DNA of 64,000 bases from Flavobacterium sp. UBA7665 (GCA_002483285.1 DLHP01000041.1:1-64000), one strand, 5' to 3'. Positions 31,764 through 40,475 are shown, numbered from the stretch's first letter. A program made the numbers and translations. Notes: generated by a model not told the origin, from the letters alone.

Positions 31764-33359
31764 TTAACCTCGTACTTTTTTACCTTTTTTAGCAGGCGTT
31801 TTCGACATTTTCTCTGCCATCACAAAAGCACTGTAAGCGTTCACGATTTTCCCCGATTTTGATAACGCATCAAACTTACGCTTGTCTTTTGGGTCGCCAC
31901 CAACCACCACATCACCGGGAATTGAAGTACCCGAATTCATGATAATGTACTTGACCTGTTTGGCCGTAAGCTTAGGAAAATACGAGCGGATCAAGGCCGC
32001 AACACCCGCCACATTTGGAGATGCCATAGAAGTACCTTGCTCGTATTTGTACTCGTTGTTTGGTGTAGTGGCGTAGATTTTCACACCCGGCGAGAACACG
32101 TCTACATTGAATTTTCCGTAGTTCGAAAATTCGGCTACGATATTTTCACCGTATTCGTAGTTGAGCGCACCCACCGTGATGACGTTGTCTGCAAATTCGG
32201 TTTTCTTATCGTCTGAATCGTTGGGGAAATTACTCTCTACGTCGATATCTTTAGCGTCGTTTCCGGCAGCGTGTACAATCAAAACGTCTTTGCTTTCGGC
32301 ATATTTAATGGCATCGTACACCCATTGTTTGTGCGGGGAATAACTTTTCCCAAAACTGCCGTTGATCACTTTTGCACCATTGTCTACCGCATAGCGGATG
32401 CCGAGCGCAATATCCTTATCGTACTCGTCACCATTTGGAACCGCGCGAACCGTAAGGATTTTTACGTTGCTGGCAATACCATCGCCGCCTTTGCCATTGC
32501 CGCGTTCCTGGGCGATGATTCCGGCCACGTGGGTTCCGTGCAAAGCGCCTTTTTTGTCAGGTCCGTAAACGATATTGTTGCCGTAGTTTTTCACGTTGAA
32601 ATTATCTGGGTCGTCGCCGAGTGCTTTGCGTCCGTCAAAATCCACGTTGAGGTTGTAGTTGAGCATGTCATAGACCTGTTCTTTGTATTCACCAATTTCT
32701 TCGCGGAAATTAGGGCCGGCTTGCGGAATCACCTGCGACATCACCATTTTGCTTCTGTTAACCGCCGGATCGTCGGATACGATAGCTTTAACGTCTTCAA
32801 GCGTATAATTATCTTTTTTGAGGAATTGCTGCAGTGTCTTATCGGCATCCAAGAGAAAATCAACCTGTTGTTTGCCTTTTTTATATTCGTCGATTTTCTT
32901 TTCAAATTCGACTTTTGCTTCCTTGTAGGCTAATGAGCCATCGTCTGGTTTCTTCATCATACGCGTCATCTCGAGGTTTTCTTTGTCGGAGTTCCCGAGG
33001 AAATTCCAACCGTGTACGTCATCGATGTAACCGTTTTTATCATCGTCGATACCATTGCCGGCAATCTCCTTGGGGTTGGTCCAAACCACCGATTTCAAAT
33101 CTTCATGTTCAATATCAACACCCGAGTCGACAACGCCCACGATGACCTTTTTACCGGTCTTTCCCTTAAGCAATTCAGCATAAACGCGGTCTACACTCAT
33201 GCCGGGAATACTGTCTTTCCCCAAGTCAAGATGACTCCATCTTTTGAGCTGCTCGTCGGTGAGTTTTCCTTTTTTCGCTTGGAAGGTGGTGCCTTGTGCA
33301 TTTACCATACCGGTAAAAGCGAATGCCATAGAAAGGCAGGCAAGTTTTAAAATTTTCAT
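31764..33359 (-). CDS. S8 subtilisin-family serine protease with inserted domain
   Basis: This 531-residue protease has a signal peptide (MKILKLACLSMAFAFTGMVNAQ) and the complete triad: Asp in VGVVDSGVDIEHEDL near residue 80, His in LHGTHVAGII near 275, Ser in GTSMASPNVAGVAALI near 450. The Asp-to-His spacing is long because of a Lys/Asp-rich insertion of about 130 residues that includes KIDEYKKGKQQVDFLLDADK. The tail ends KTPAKKGKKVRG with no evident sorting domain. The start at 33359 is preferred over one 18 codons earlier because the signal peptide begins there and a TTTG-N18-TATTTTTG promoter lies just upstream. Confidence 0.92.
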   Translation of the reverse strand: MKILKLACLSMAFAFTGMVNAQGTTFQAKKGKLTDEQLKRWSHLDLGKDSIPGMSVDRVYAELLKGKTGKKVIVGVVDSGVDIEHEDLKSVVWTNPKEIAGNGIDDDKNGYIDDVHGWNFLGNSDKENLEMTRMMKKPDDGSLAYKEAKVEFEKKIDEYKKGKQQVDFLLDADKTLQQFLKKDNYTLEDVKAIVSDDPAVNRSKMVMSQVIPQAGPNFREEIGEYKEQVYDMLNYNLNVDFDGRKALGDDPDNFNVKNYGNNIVYGPDKKGALHGTHVAGIIAQERGNGKGGDGIASNVKILTVRAVPNGDEYDKDIALGIRYAVDNGAKVINGSFGKSYSPHKQWVYDAIKYAESKDVLIVHAAGNDAKDIDVESNFPNDSDDKKTEFADNVITVGALNYEYGENIVAEFSNYGKFNVDVFSPGVKIYATTPNNEYKYEQGTSMASPNVAGVAALIRSYFPKLTAKQVKYIIMNSGTSIPGDVVVGGDPKDKRKFDALSKSGKIVNAYSAFVMAEKMSKTPAKKGKKVRG

Positions 33360-33379
33360 TTCATTTGGATTTATGCGTT

Positions 33380-33409
33380 CAAAAATAGACAGGTTTTGCA
33401 GTAAACAAA
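33380..33409 (-). promoter_or_regulatory. Promoter of the S8 protease gene
   Basis: On the minus strand TTTG (33406-33409) is followed after 18 bases by TATTTTTG (33380-33387). Both elements match the Bacteroidetes consensus; the start codon is 20 bases beyond. Confidence 0.65.
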
Positions 33410-33427
33410 ACAATACTTAACAATTAT

Positions 33428-34543
33428 TTAGTTTATATCGGTTCCTTTTTCGAGTTTTTTGAGCAGGTTCTCAAGATATTCCTTGTTGGTGGGATCTGGC
33501 GCCTGTTTGATGGCTTTGGCCGCGTAACCCATGGCTTTTTTAAAATCACCGTTGGCCGCGTAACCGCGCATGAGCCCAACATTGGTAGTGTAAACGTCGG
33601 GATTTTTCTTGTAATTCAGCTGGTATACCTCAAGCGCCTGTTTGTTTTTTTTGTTGTTGAGCAGAGACCGCGCGTACTGGTGCAAATCGGTTATGTTGCC
33701 CATTGGCAATGCCTCGGTCATGAGCTGGTCTGCTTGCTCGTTTTTGCCCATTTTAGACAATACGTATGCTTTGGTGCTCAACGTCTGAAAATTTCGCTGT
33801 CCCACAAAACGTTCAGAAATCGCCTGGTCGGCCCAAATAAGGGCTTGGTTCAAATCGAGGTTGTTGTCGGCGCAATATCGTGCGGCCTGTACATAACCCA
33901 ACCAATTAAAACCCGGTGTGGTTTTGAGTTCGTTGGTGAATGACGCGAGTTGCAATTTGTGGATGTCGGCTTCGACCTTAAACGCAAATAATCGTTTTTC
34001 CCATCGTAAATTGATGTTGGCCGAATTTTTAGTTTGGCCCGTGAATTCGTATTTGAGCCATTCTTCTGATGTAGGAACGGTTTGGTGTTTGATGCTCACC
34101 CGAAGTACGTCTTCGGCCGGATCGTAATAGAAACTGCCCCAGGCATCGTTGCGTTTGGAGAAAATCAAGGTGTCGTCGGATTCGCCAAGGATGATAAAAA
34201 AACCATAGGTTCCGGCCGCCAATTCCTTGCCTTCGACTTTGACATCGTGCGAAAATGAGATGGTCGTATTTTCATTGGCACCCGCGCGCCACGGACACAG
34301 TTTTGAGGTTCCGAAACCCAAATCTTGTAAGCCGTAATGCGCCACATCAGTACCCCAGATTTTGCCTTCACGCCCTTTTACGCCCGGACGGTCGTAGTTG
34401 ATGGTAATTTTTGCGAGCCCAATGTTTTCTGAAACCGAGGCTTTTTTGTTATCGCCATCGCCTACGGTATGCAAAATCCACTGTGCCTGTAAAGGAATGG
34501 CCAGGATGAGACTGAAGATGAAAATGAAAATTTTTCTTTTCAT
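33428..34543 (-). CDS. DUF2911 protein with C-terminal TPR repeats
   Basis: This 371-residue exported protein starts with a signal peptide (MKRKIFIFIFSLILAIPLQAQ). Residues about 30-190 form a DUF2911 domain, with its YDRPGVKGREGKIWG and WRAGANENTTISFSHDVKVEGKELAAGTYGFF stretches. From about 210 to the end the sequence is helical with TPR-like units (GQRNFQTLSTKAYVLSKMGKNEQADQLMTEAL, KNKKQALEVYQLNYKKNPD, DFKKAMGYAAKAIKQAPD). The biochemical function is unknown. A TATTTTTG box at 34578-34585 gives it its own promoter. Confidence 0.85.
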   Translation of the reverse strand: MKRKIFIFIFSLILAIPLQAQWILHTVGDGDNKKASVSENIGLAKITINYDRPGVKGREGKIWGTDVAHYGLQDLGFGTSKLCPWRAGANENTTISFSHDVKVEGKELAAGTYGFFIILGESDDTLIFSKRNDAWGSFYYDPAEDVLRVSIKHQTVPTSEEWLKYEFTGQTKNSANINLRWEKRLFAFKVEADIHKLQLASFTNELKTTPGFNWLGYVQAARYCADNNLDLNQALIWADQAISERFVGQRNFQTLSTKAYVLSKMGKNEQADQLMTEALPMGNITDLHQYARSLLNNKKNKQALEVYQLNYKKNPDVYTTNVGLMRGYAANGDFKKAMGYAAKAIKQAPDPTNKEYLENLLKKLEKGTDIN

Positions 34544-34577
34544 GGTTTTTGAGTTTGGTTAGACTGCATTAGTAACC

Positions 34578-34585
34578 CAAAAATA
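34578..34585 (-). promoter_or_regulatory. -7 promoter box of the DUF2911 gene
   Basis: TATTTTTG is an exact match on the minus strand, in the 49-base gap after the hydrolase gene and 35 bases before the DUF2911 start. Confidence 0.5.
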
Positions 34586-34592
34586 AAATTTG

Positions 34593-35909
34593 TTACGTTT
34601 TGGATTTGAGCCATTTTACGGTTTCTTGGGCTATTTTGTAGTTGAAGTTTCCTTTGGCGTATTGCTGTTCGTTGAAATTTTTCACGGCTTCTGGCCAACT
34701 TTCGCTTTTCATCATGAAATGATCGAGGTTTGGAATGGTAATCCAGGTGGCAAAACCCGGATTTTTTTCATTGACGGTTTTCTCAATCAGCATGGGTTCT
34801 ACAAGGGAACATTGTTCATAATCGGTGCCGCCATGCAATACCAAAACCGGGCAGTTCGATTCCTGCCAGCTTTTGGCCAGATTGAGCGAATCGAGTTGTT
34901 GCCAGAATTTCCAATGCCTGCCCCACATATCGTGGCCGCCTTTTTTGTAGCCGAGTTCTGAAATCACAAGGTCTTTGTATTCGGGAATTTCTACGAGTTG
35001 TTCGGGCGATTTCTTCAAGACGAAAAACGCGTAATAGATTTTTTGGATCTTGCGCGTGAAATCTTCGGTCTGCTGGTAGGTCAAGTGGTCGAGCAACGGC
35101 TTTTGTACCCGATGCATTTCCAATAAAAACTCGCTCCACGGCCTAAATACGCAACCAAAAACCATAATGCCTTTCGGATGATGCAGCTTCGCCACTTCAG
35201 GAGCAATCGTTCCACCCATAGAATGACCCCAGATGAAAAGGTTGGCCGCATCAACGAAAGGTAATTTTTCCATGTATTTATAGCCCGCATCGAAGCTTTC
35301 AATGTCGGTCACGAGGTCTACTTCGCCACAAGGTTTGCAGCCAAAACTATCGCCAAGGCCCGATTTTTCTATATTCACCACGGCATAACCGTTTTTGAGC
35401 CATTCGTCCATGAGCTTGCCGTTGTAACTTTTGGAGTAGTTGTCGATGCTGCCGCAGCCGTAACCGGGAATGAGCAGAATGCAAGGAAGTTTGGTTTTAT
35501 TTTTTGGTTTCCGGGTAATCGTACGCAGGTATCCGTCGCGGAATTTCACCCAATCGTAGATAATATCGACGGTTTCTGATGTTTCATACGGTTTCATCAC
35601 GGCTTTGGTCTTTGCCGAAAGCGTTTTGTTGTCGCGTAAATACTGAACAGCAATTTTATCATTGGCGCGAATCGGGCTCGCAGCCGCAACGTAATCGTCC
35701 ATTTTTGGGGTCGGCAAACCGTTTACCGAAACCAGTACATCGCCTTTTTTGAGCCGGAGTTTGGCAAAAGTCGAATTGGCGAAAACCGAATCCACCAAAA
35801 CACCCTTGTCGTTCGCCTTGCCCTGTAAACCCAGGAATGCTTTGCGCTCAGGCATTTGCGCGAACACAAAAACAGGAATCAGCAATAAGAATATAGACCA
35901 CTTTTTCAT
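34593..35909 (-). CDS. Secreted PDZ-alpha/beta hydrolase fusion
   Basis: This 438-residue protein joins a signal peptide (MKKWSIFLLLIPVFVFAQ), a PDZ-like domain at about 20-110 (GVLVDSVFANSTFAKLRLKKGDVLVSVNGLPTP) and an alpha/beta hydrolase. The oxyanion region is ILLIPGYGCGSIDNYSKS, the nucleophile elbow is IWGHSMGGTIAPEV near residue 230, the acid is probably in VLVLHGGTDYEQCS, and the histidine in IPNLDHFMM. It may be an esterase or peptidase acting in the periplasm; the substrate is unknown. The four cysteines, including GCKPCGEVD, could form disulfides. It lies 11 bases downstream of the TonB-family receptor gene and is probably cotranscribed with it. Confidence 0.86.
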   Translation of the reverse strand: MKKWSIFLLLIPVFVFAQMPERKAFLGLQGKANDKGVLVDSVFANSTFAKLRLKKGDVLVSVNGLPTPKMDDYVAAASPIRANDKIAVQYLRDNKTLSAKTKAVMKPYETSETVDIIYDWVKFRDGYLRTITRKPKNKTKLPCILLIPGYGCGSIDNYSKSYNGKLMDEWLKNGYAVVNIEKSGLGDSFGCKPCGEVDLVTDIESFDAGYKYMEKLPFVDAANLFIWGHSMGGTIAPEVAKLHHPKGIMVFGCVFRPWSEFLLEMHRVQKPLLDHLTYQQTEDFTRKIQKIYYAFFVLKKSPEQLVEIPEYKDLVISELGYKKGGHDMWGRHWKFWQQLDSLNLAKSWQESNCPVLVLHGGTDYEQCSLVEPMLIEKTVNEKNPGFATWITIPNLDHFMMKSESWPEAVKNFNEQQYAKGNFNYKIAQETVKWLKSKT

Positions 35910-35920
35910 GATTCTAAAAT

Positions 35921-38362
35921 TTAACCGTTAGACGAACCCGCGCGTTGCTTGATATCGTCGGCACTGCCGGTTCGTCTTCGCATGGCGCCGTTTGAGTTCC
36001 CGAAATTGTAGGTGTACGAAAGCACTATGGTCTGTGTGTCGCGCTTTACCAGAAAATGTTCCGTATAACTCGTAAATCTTGTTGTCGCTTGGATTTCATT
36101 GCTGTTGAAGATGTCGTTAACCGCGAGTTTGAGCGTGCTTTTGTTCTCGAATTTTTTCTGCAAGCCGCAGTTCGCGAACCAAATCGGCCGGATGCGGTCG
36201 AAAGCGTAATTCTCGGGCGCCTGGTAATTCCCCGACAGTTCCGCGAAGAATCCGCTGCCGAGTTTAAAATTGTTCTGCGAGTTGCAATTCCACGTAAAAT
36301 TCCCCGCGTTTTGGAGCGTGGTGTTAGACACCGTCCCCGAATACGAACCCACGTAAAAATTGAGGTTGTTGGTTGAATCCCACCATTTGGTGAATTTTAT
36401 CGGAACCACAAAAGCCAAACTGTACACATCGACATGATCGAGGTTGCGCGTGGTTTGTACCGTCACTCTTTCTTCGGTTTCAGATGGTGAGATGGTTTCG
36501 GTGATGTTATTTTGGGTACGCGAGAAACTCAAAGTCGTGAAAATTTTCTGGTTGAAGGTGTGCGTGAGCTCAATCGAATGGGTAGTTTGCGGCTCGAGTT
36601 TTGGGTTCCCCGCTTTGTACGTGGTCTGGTCGAGGAAGAACTTGAAAGGGTTGAGTTGGTCGTAACTCGGGCGCTGGATACGTCGGCTGTAGTTGATTTC
36701 GAGGCTATTTTTCGGATTGAGATTATACGAAACCAGTGCGCTCGGGAAAAGTTGAACGTACGAGTCATCGAAGAAAGTTCCGCCAAAGAGTTGTTCGCCA
36801 GAAATGTTCGTGTTTTCAAGCCGTAAACCCAATTGCACGTTCCATTTCCCGAATTCGCGCGAAGCATTCGCGTAGGCAGCGTTGATGTTTTCCTTGTAGA
36901 TGAAATGGTTGCTTTTGGTCGTGTCAAAAATATCGATACCGCTGGATCGGTCGTAAAAAGAAAGCGCATTGTCGGCCTTGACATAGCTCGATTTGAGCCC
37001 GGTCTCGAATTTGACCTTATTGCTGAGCGTCTTGACATAATCGCTTTTGAGCGCAAAAATGTTGAGGTCGCCGCGCAGGTTTCCGTGTAGGATGTAAATG
37101 GGATCGGCGGGGCTCGCATCGACGTTGTAATACGTGGTGTTGAAATCCTGTTTGTTGCGGTTGCTGTAATTGGCGTAGTCAAAGTCGGTGGTGAATTCGG
37201 TGCCGGTCGTGTCGATGACGTATTTGTAGTTGAGGTTGAGCGAGCCGTTTTTCCAACGTTCCTTGGTCAGGCTGTTGGTTTGAAACAAAGAAACTTTCTC
37301 GCGGTTTTGGTTGTACACGTCCGACGCATTTTCGCCCGTAAGGTTGATGTTATTGCTTACGCCGCTTACCAAAATGCCCAAAGTGTGCTTGTCGCTGATA
37401 AAGTAGTCCAATCCGCCACGCAAAATGTTGTTCCTAAAAGCGATGTTCAGGAAATTTTGTTGGTCGTACGCGCCGTCGAATAAGCCATTCTCGTAGAAGC
37501 TGCGGTCGAGTGTCAATCGGTTGAAACCTTCGCGATACGCAAAACTGTAATTCCCGAACAGGTTGATTTTTTTGTTGCGGTGGTTGAGGCTCAAATTGTT
37601 GTTGGTCTTGGGATATCGGCCCTGACCGTAGGAAACCTGAGCGCTGCCGTTGGTTCCTTTGCGTTTGTCCTTCTTCATTTTGATGTTGATGATGGCGGTT
37701 CCGGCAGCATCGTATTTTGACGACGGATTGGTAATGAACTCAATTTTCTCCACCGATCCCGACGGAATGCCGCGCAGGTAATTGGCGAGGTTTTGTCCGC
37801 TCATCTGGATTTGCTTGCCGTCAATCTGGACGATGATACCCGATTTGCCGCGCAAACTGATATTGTCGTTTTGGTCAACGCGCACGCTGGGCGCTTTTTC
37901 AAGCACTTCGAAAGCCGACGAACCCGTTGCAGAAAGACTATTTTCGAGGTTCAAGATCATTTTACCGTCCTGTCTTTCAATGTAGGGCTTTTCCTTTTTG
38001 ACAACGACTTCCTGTAAATTATTCACCGACGCGCCCATTGTAATCGTCAGGTCCTCGACGTCGTTGTTCGCGTCGAAAGCGGTGCCGGTGAATTTGGTTT
38101 TGCCGTTTTCGGTAACGGTGATGAAGTAGTTTCCTTTGGCAACATTTTCAAAGGCAAATGCGCCATTTTCTGCGAGCAATTCGGTTTTGACGAGCGATTT
38201 GTCCGAAGTCCGTAACAGGGAAATGACGGAATTGGCGGTTAATTTTTGTTCAGAATGGACGACGCCTTTGATAGTAACTCTATCATCGACATTTTGGGCA
38301 CTTAATAGCGAAGTGACTGCCGTGACGACCATAGTGGTGAGAAGGTAAATGAATCGTAACAT
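35921..38362 (-). CDS. TonB-dependent-receptor-like outer membrane protein with CarboxypepD_reg domain
   Basis: This 813-residue outer membrane protein has a signal peptide (about 1-22), a carboxypeptidase-regulatory-like beta-sandwich at about 28-105 (VTIKGVVHSEQKLTANSVISLLRTSDKSL), then a plug domain (VVVKKEKPYIERQDGKMIL, GTAIINIKMKKDKRKG) and a long beta-barrel of the OMP_b-brl_3 type ending in VLSYTYNFGNSNG. These proteins usually import a ligand through the outer membrane by TonB energy; the ligand is not predictable. The charged tail after the last strand (RRRTGSADDIKQRAG) is unusual. A palindrome-rich promoter region lies upstream. Confidence 0.87.
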   Translation of the reverse strand: MLRFIYLLTTMVVTAVTSLLSAQNVDDRVTIKGVVHSEQKLTANSVISLLRTSDKSLVKTELLAENGAFAFENVAKGNYFITVTENGKTKFTGTAFDANNDVEDLTITMGASVNNLQEVVVKKEKPYIERQDGKMILNLENSLSATGSSAFEVLEKAPSVRVDQNDNISLRGKSGIIVQIDGKQIQMSGQNLANYLRGIPSGSVEKIEFITNPSSKYDAAGTAIINIKMKKDKRKGTNGSAQVSYGQGRYPKTNNNLSLNHRNKKINLFGNYSFAYREGFNRLTLDRSFYENGLFDGAYDQQNFLNIAFRNNILRGGLDYFISDKHTLGILVSGVSNNINLTGENASDVYNQNREKVSLFQTNSLTKERWKNGSLNLNYKYVIDTTGTEFTTDFDYANYSNRNKQDFNTTYYNVDASPADPIYILHGNLRGDLNIFALKSDYVKTLSNKVKFETGLKSSYVKADNALSFYDRSSGIDIFDTTKSNHFIYKENINAAYANASREFGKWNVQLGLRLENTNISGEQLFGGTFFDDSYVQLFPSALVSYNLNPKNSLEINYSRRIQRPSYDQLNPFKFFLDQTTYKAGNPKLEPQTTHSIELTHTFNQKIFTTLSFSRTQNNITETISPSETEERVTVQTTRNLDHVDVYSLAFVVPIKFTKWWDSTNNLNFYVGSYSGTVSNTTLQNAGNFTWNCNSQNNFKLGSGFFAELSGNYQAPENYAFDRIRPIWFANCGLQKKFENKSTLKLAVNDIFNSNEIQATTRFTSYTEHFLVKRDTQTIVLSYTYNFGNSNGAMRRRTGSADDIKQRAGSSNG

Positions 38363-38387
38363 AGTTTTTTGATTTTAGATGATGGGT

Positions 38388-38395
38388 CAAATATA
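38388..38395 (-). promoter_or_regulatory. -7 promoter box of the receptor gene
   Basis: TATATTTG on the minus strand lies 25 bases before the receptor ATG and is an exact match to TAnnTTTG. Confidence 0.55.
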
Positions 38396-38405
38396 AAAGA
38401 GGTAA

Positions 38406-38425
38406 ATCAATAATTGATATATCAA
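38406..38425. promoter_or_regulatory. Operator-like nested palindromes upstream of the receptor
   Basis: ATCAAT-A-ATTGAT (38406-38418) overlaps the 12-base perfect palindrome TTGATATATCAA (38414-38425). They sit about 11-30 bases upstream of the -7 box, where a repressor or activator would bind the promoter. No regulator gene is adjacent. Confidence 0.4.
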
Positions 38426-38494
38426 ATAAACATTTAACAAGATTTTAAAAATGAGAAGTTGTGATTACAAATAGCAAACTTCAGTGCATTAGTG

Positions 38495-38518
38495 TTGTAA
38501 CTATAAATTTAGTTACAA
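38495..38518. repeat. Perfect 9-bp inverted repeat
   Basis: TTGTAACTA and TAGTTACAA are exact reverse complements separated by 6 bases, in the gap between the receptor gene and the membrane protein gene upstream on the same strand. No T run follows on either strand, so an operator is as likely as a terminator. Confidence 0.5.
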
Positions 38519-38535
38519 GCGCTGAAGAAAAGATT

Positions 38536-39030
38536 TTAATCGATGGTGAGGATTTTTTCTGACATCATGATTTCGACGGCTTTTTGGGTTTCGATTTCCC
38601 CACCGCTCAACGAACCGGGAAGCATGATGAGCCGTTTTTTAATTTTTCCATTTTGGTCTTCAAAATGAATTTCAAAATAAGCGCGCGTCAAACCTTTCCT
38701 GGCTGGATGGAAGGCAGCGTGTCTAATGGAATGGCGTTCAATTATCGGCGCCGCCGAATTGTTCCAGCTCTTAAAAATGCCTTGAATCAGGAATGTGGCC
38801 AGGAGTAGCCAAATCAGTGAAAAAAACCGTTGGTCGTTCAGGAAATTCTCGACGGCCGAATACAAAAGCCACAAGGCGACCAAACCGTAAAGGATGACAA
38901 AACGCAAGACGGTATTGCCGGCCACCACTTTAGAAATACCACCTATGACGCCATTGCGTGTAAGCACAATTTTGTCGGGTAGAACGTGGCAATAGCCGGT
39001 TTTTGTACGGAATATTTTTTCGTTTTCCAA
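38536..39030 (-). CDS. Two-helix membrane protein of unknown function
   Basis: This 164-residue protein has a cytosolic start (FRTKTGYCHVLPDKIVLTRNG), two adjacent membrane helices at about 42-60 and 70-87 (VLRFVILYGLVALWLLY and FFSLIWLLLATFLIQGIF) and a soluble C-terminal beta-rich part (GLTRAYFEIHFEDQNGKIKKRLIMLPGSL). The layout resembles bacterial PH-like membrane proteins, but I do not assign a family. It starts 4 bases after the MBL-fold gene stop, so both are probably one transcript. Confidence 0.65.
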   Translation of the reverse strand: MENEKIFRTKTGYCHVLPDKIVLTRNGVIGGISKVVAGNTVLRFVILYGLVALWLLYSAVENFLNDQRFFSLIWLLLATFLIQGIFKSWNNSAAPIIERHSIRHAAFHPARKGLTRAYFEIHFEDQNGKIKKRLIMLPGSLSGGEIETQKAVEIMMSEKILTID

Positions 39031-39034
39031 GGTA

Positions 39035-39892
39035 TTAAAAAAGGTCGCTGCACGAAAAAACTTCCTTTAAACGCACGCCTTTATCGGTGTTTTCGACCGT
39101 GATAATTTCGTTGTGGGCGTCGTGTTCGAGCATGAGATAATAGTTGTTATCGGCGGCTTCGGTGAGGAATTTCGCTTTTTCGGGCAAAGTCAACAGCGGA
39201 CGTGTATCATACCCCATTACGTACGGCAGCGGAATATGCCCGGCCGTGGGCAACAAATCGGCCATAAAGCAAATCGTTTTGTCCTGGTATTGGATTTTTG
39301 GGATCATCATTTTTTCGGTATGGCCATCGGCGAAGAAAATGCCGAAACCCAATTCTGATTTTTCGAGTGTATCGCCATCGGGTCTTTTGATGAATTCGAG
39401 CTGTCCGCTTTCCTGCATCGGAAGAATATTTTCTGTCAAAAATGAGGCTTTCTCACGCGGGTTGGGTTTTGTGGCCCACAGCCAATGGTTGTCGTTGCTC
39501 CAGAATTTGGCGTTTTTAAAGGCGGGTTCGTAGCCGGTTTTGTCGTTGTTCCATTGTACGCTGCCGCCGCAGTGGTCAAAATGCAAGTGCGTCATGAACA
39601 CGTCGGTGATGTCATCGCGTGAGAAATCGTATTTGGCCAGGGATTTATCGATCGTATCATCGCCCCAAAGTGAGTAATAGCCGAAGAATTTTTCGGACTG
39701 CTTGTTGCCCATTCCCGTGTCTACGATAATCAGGCGGTTGCCGTCTTCAATAAGCAAACAGCGTGCGGCAATGTCAATGAGGTTGTTGGCATCGGCCGGA
39801 TTGGTTTTGTTCCAGATGGTTTTGGGTACCACGCCAAACATGGCGCCGCCGTCTAGTTTAAAATTGCCGGCCATTATGGGATAGAGCTTCAT
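39035..39892 (-). CDS. MBL-fold metallo-hydrolase (lactonase-like)
   Basis: This 285-residue enzyme has the metallo-beta-lactamase zinc motif THLHFDHCGG near residue 105, preceded by LIVDTGMGN. Further metal ligands follow in the FADGHTEKM and LLEHDAHNE regions. The N-terminal MAGNFKLDGGAMFGVVPKTIWNK matches the quorum-quenching-lactonase-like subgroup, though the substrate may be another ester. A longer start at 40219 is rejected because the extra frame reads through a heptamer tandem repeat and includes PTTDNRQPTTDNRQ runs that are repeat translations. The chosen ATG is directly next to the repeat. Confidence 0.9.
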   Translation of the reverse strand: MKLYPIMAGNFKLDGGAMFGVVPKTIWNKTNPADANNLIDIAARCLLIEDGNRLIIVDTGMGNKQSEKFFGYYSLWGDDTIDKSLAKYDFSRDDITDVFMTHLHFDHCGGSVQWNNDKTGYEPAFKNAKFWSNDNHWLWATKPNPREKASFLTENILPMQESGQLEFIKRPDGDTLEKSELGFGIFFADGHTEKMMIPKIQYQDKTICFMADLLPTAGHIPLPYVMGYDTRPLLTLPEKAKFLTEAADNNYYLMLEHDAHNEIITVENTDKGVRLKEVFSCSDLF

Positions 39893-39980
39893 AGTTGGTA
39901 GTTGGTAGTTGGTAGTTGATGGTTGTCGGTTGTCGGTTGTCGGTTGTCGGTTGTCGGTTGTCGGCTGTCGGCTGTCGGCT
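39893..39980. repeat. Heptamer minisatellite before the MBL-fold gene
   Basis: On the plus strand four AGTTGGT-type units (the last AGTTGAT) are followed by five GGTTGTC and three GGCTGTC units, with no gaps: twelve heptamers. The array is immediately upstream of the MBL-fold start codon, in its 5' leader. The shift from one variant to the next suggests replication slippage. Confidence 0.85.
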
Positions 39981-40108
39981 GTCGGCCAATGCAGAAAAAC
40001 CGTCGGCAATTTACAAAATCCCGATTGCATAATCTGTAAATAATCAAATTCTATAAAGCCATTCGTTATAAAAATGTTACCCGATGTGACAAAAACCTTT
40101 TTATGACT

Positions 40109-40116
40109 TATCTTTG
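40109..40116 (+). promoter_or_regulatory. -7 promoter box of the suf operon
   Basis: TATCTTTG is an exact box match 29 bases before the sufA-like start. Confidence 0.6.
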
Positions 40117-40145
40117 CCGTTAATTTAGACAAAATCAATATAGCT

Positions 40146-40475
40146 ATGATCAAAGTATCTGATACGGCCAGCAAGAAAATTGTCTCCATGATGAGTGAAG
40201 ACGGCTTTGATGCAGCCAAAGATTATGTACGGGTTGGTGTAAAAAGCGGTGGTTGTTCGGGTTTGTCGTATGAACTTAAATTCGACAAGGAACTCGGCGA
40301 AAACGACAAGGTTTTTGAAGACAACAACGTAAAGATAGCCGTAGAAAAAAAGAGCTTCCTGTATTTGGCAGGAACCATCCTCGAATTTTCGGGCGGGCTC
40401 AACGGCAAAGGATTCGTATTTAACAATCCAAACGCGACGCGCACTTGCGGCTGCGGGGAAAGTTTTTCATTATAA
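40146..40475 (+). CDS. sufA: A-type iron-sulfur carrier (SufA/IscA/ErpA)
   Basis: This 109-residue protein carries the three cluster-binding cysteines of A-type carriers: Cys37 in SGGCSGLSYEL and Cys101/Cys103 in TRTCGCGESF. It passes Fe-S clusters from the SufBCD scaffold to apo-enzymes. It is the first gene of the suf run. A TATCTTTG box sits upstream and a 97-base gap with a second heptamer repeat separates it from sufB. SufA, IscA and ErpA cannot be told apart by sequence alone; the neighbourhood favours SufA. Confidence 0.93.
   Translation: MIKVSDTASKKIVSMMSEDGFDAAKDYVRVGVKSGGCSGLSYELKFDKELGENDKVFEDNNVKIAVEKKSFLYLAGTILEFSGGLNGKGFVFNNPNATRTCGCGESFSL

Noticed and set aside
39893..39980. 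CRISPR array
   Set aside because: The units are 7-base tandem repeats without spacers.
39893..40219. Longer start for the MBL-fold protein at 40219
   Set aside because: The extra codons read through a period-7 tandem repeat and intergenic DNA; the domain begins at 39892.
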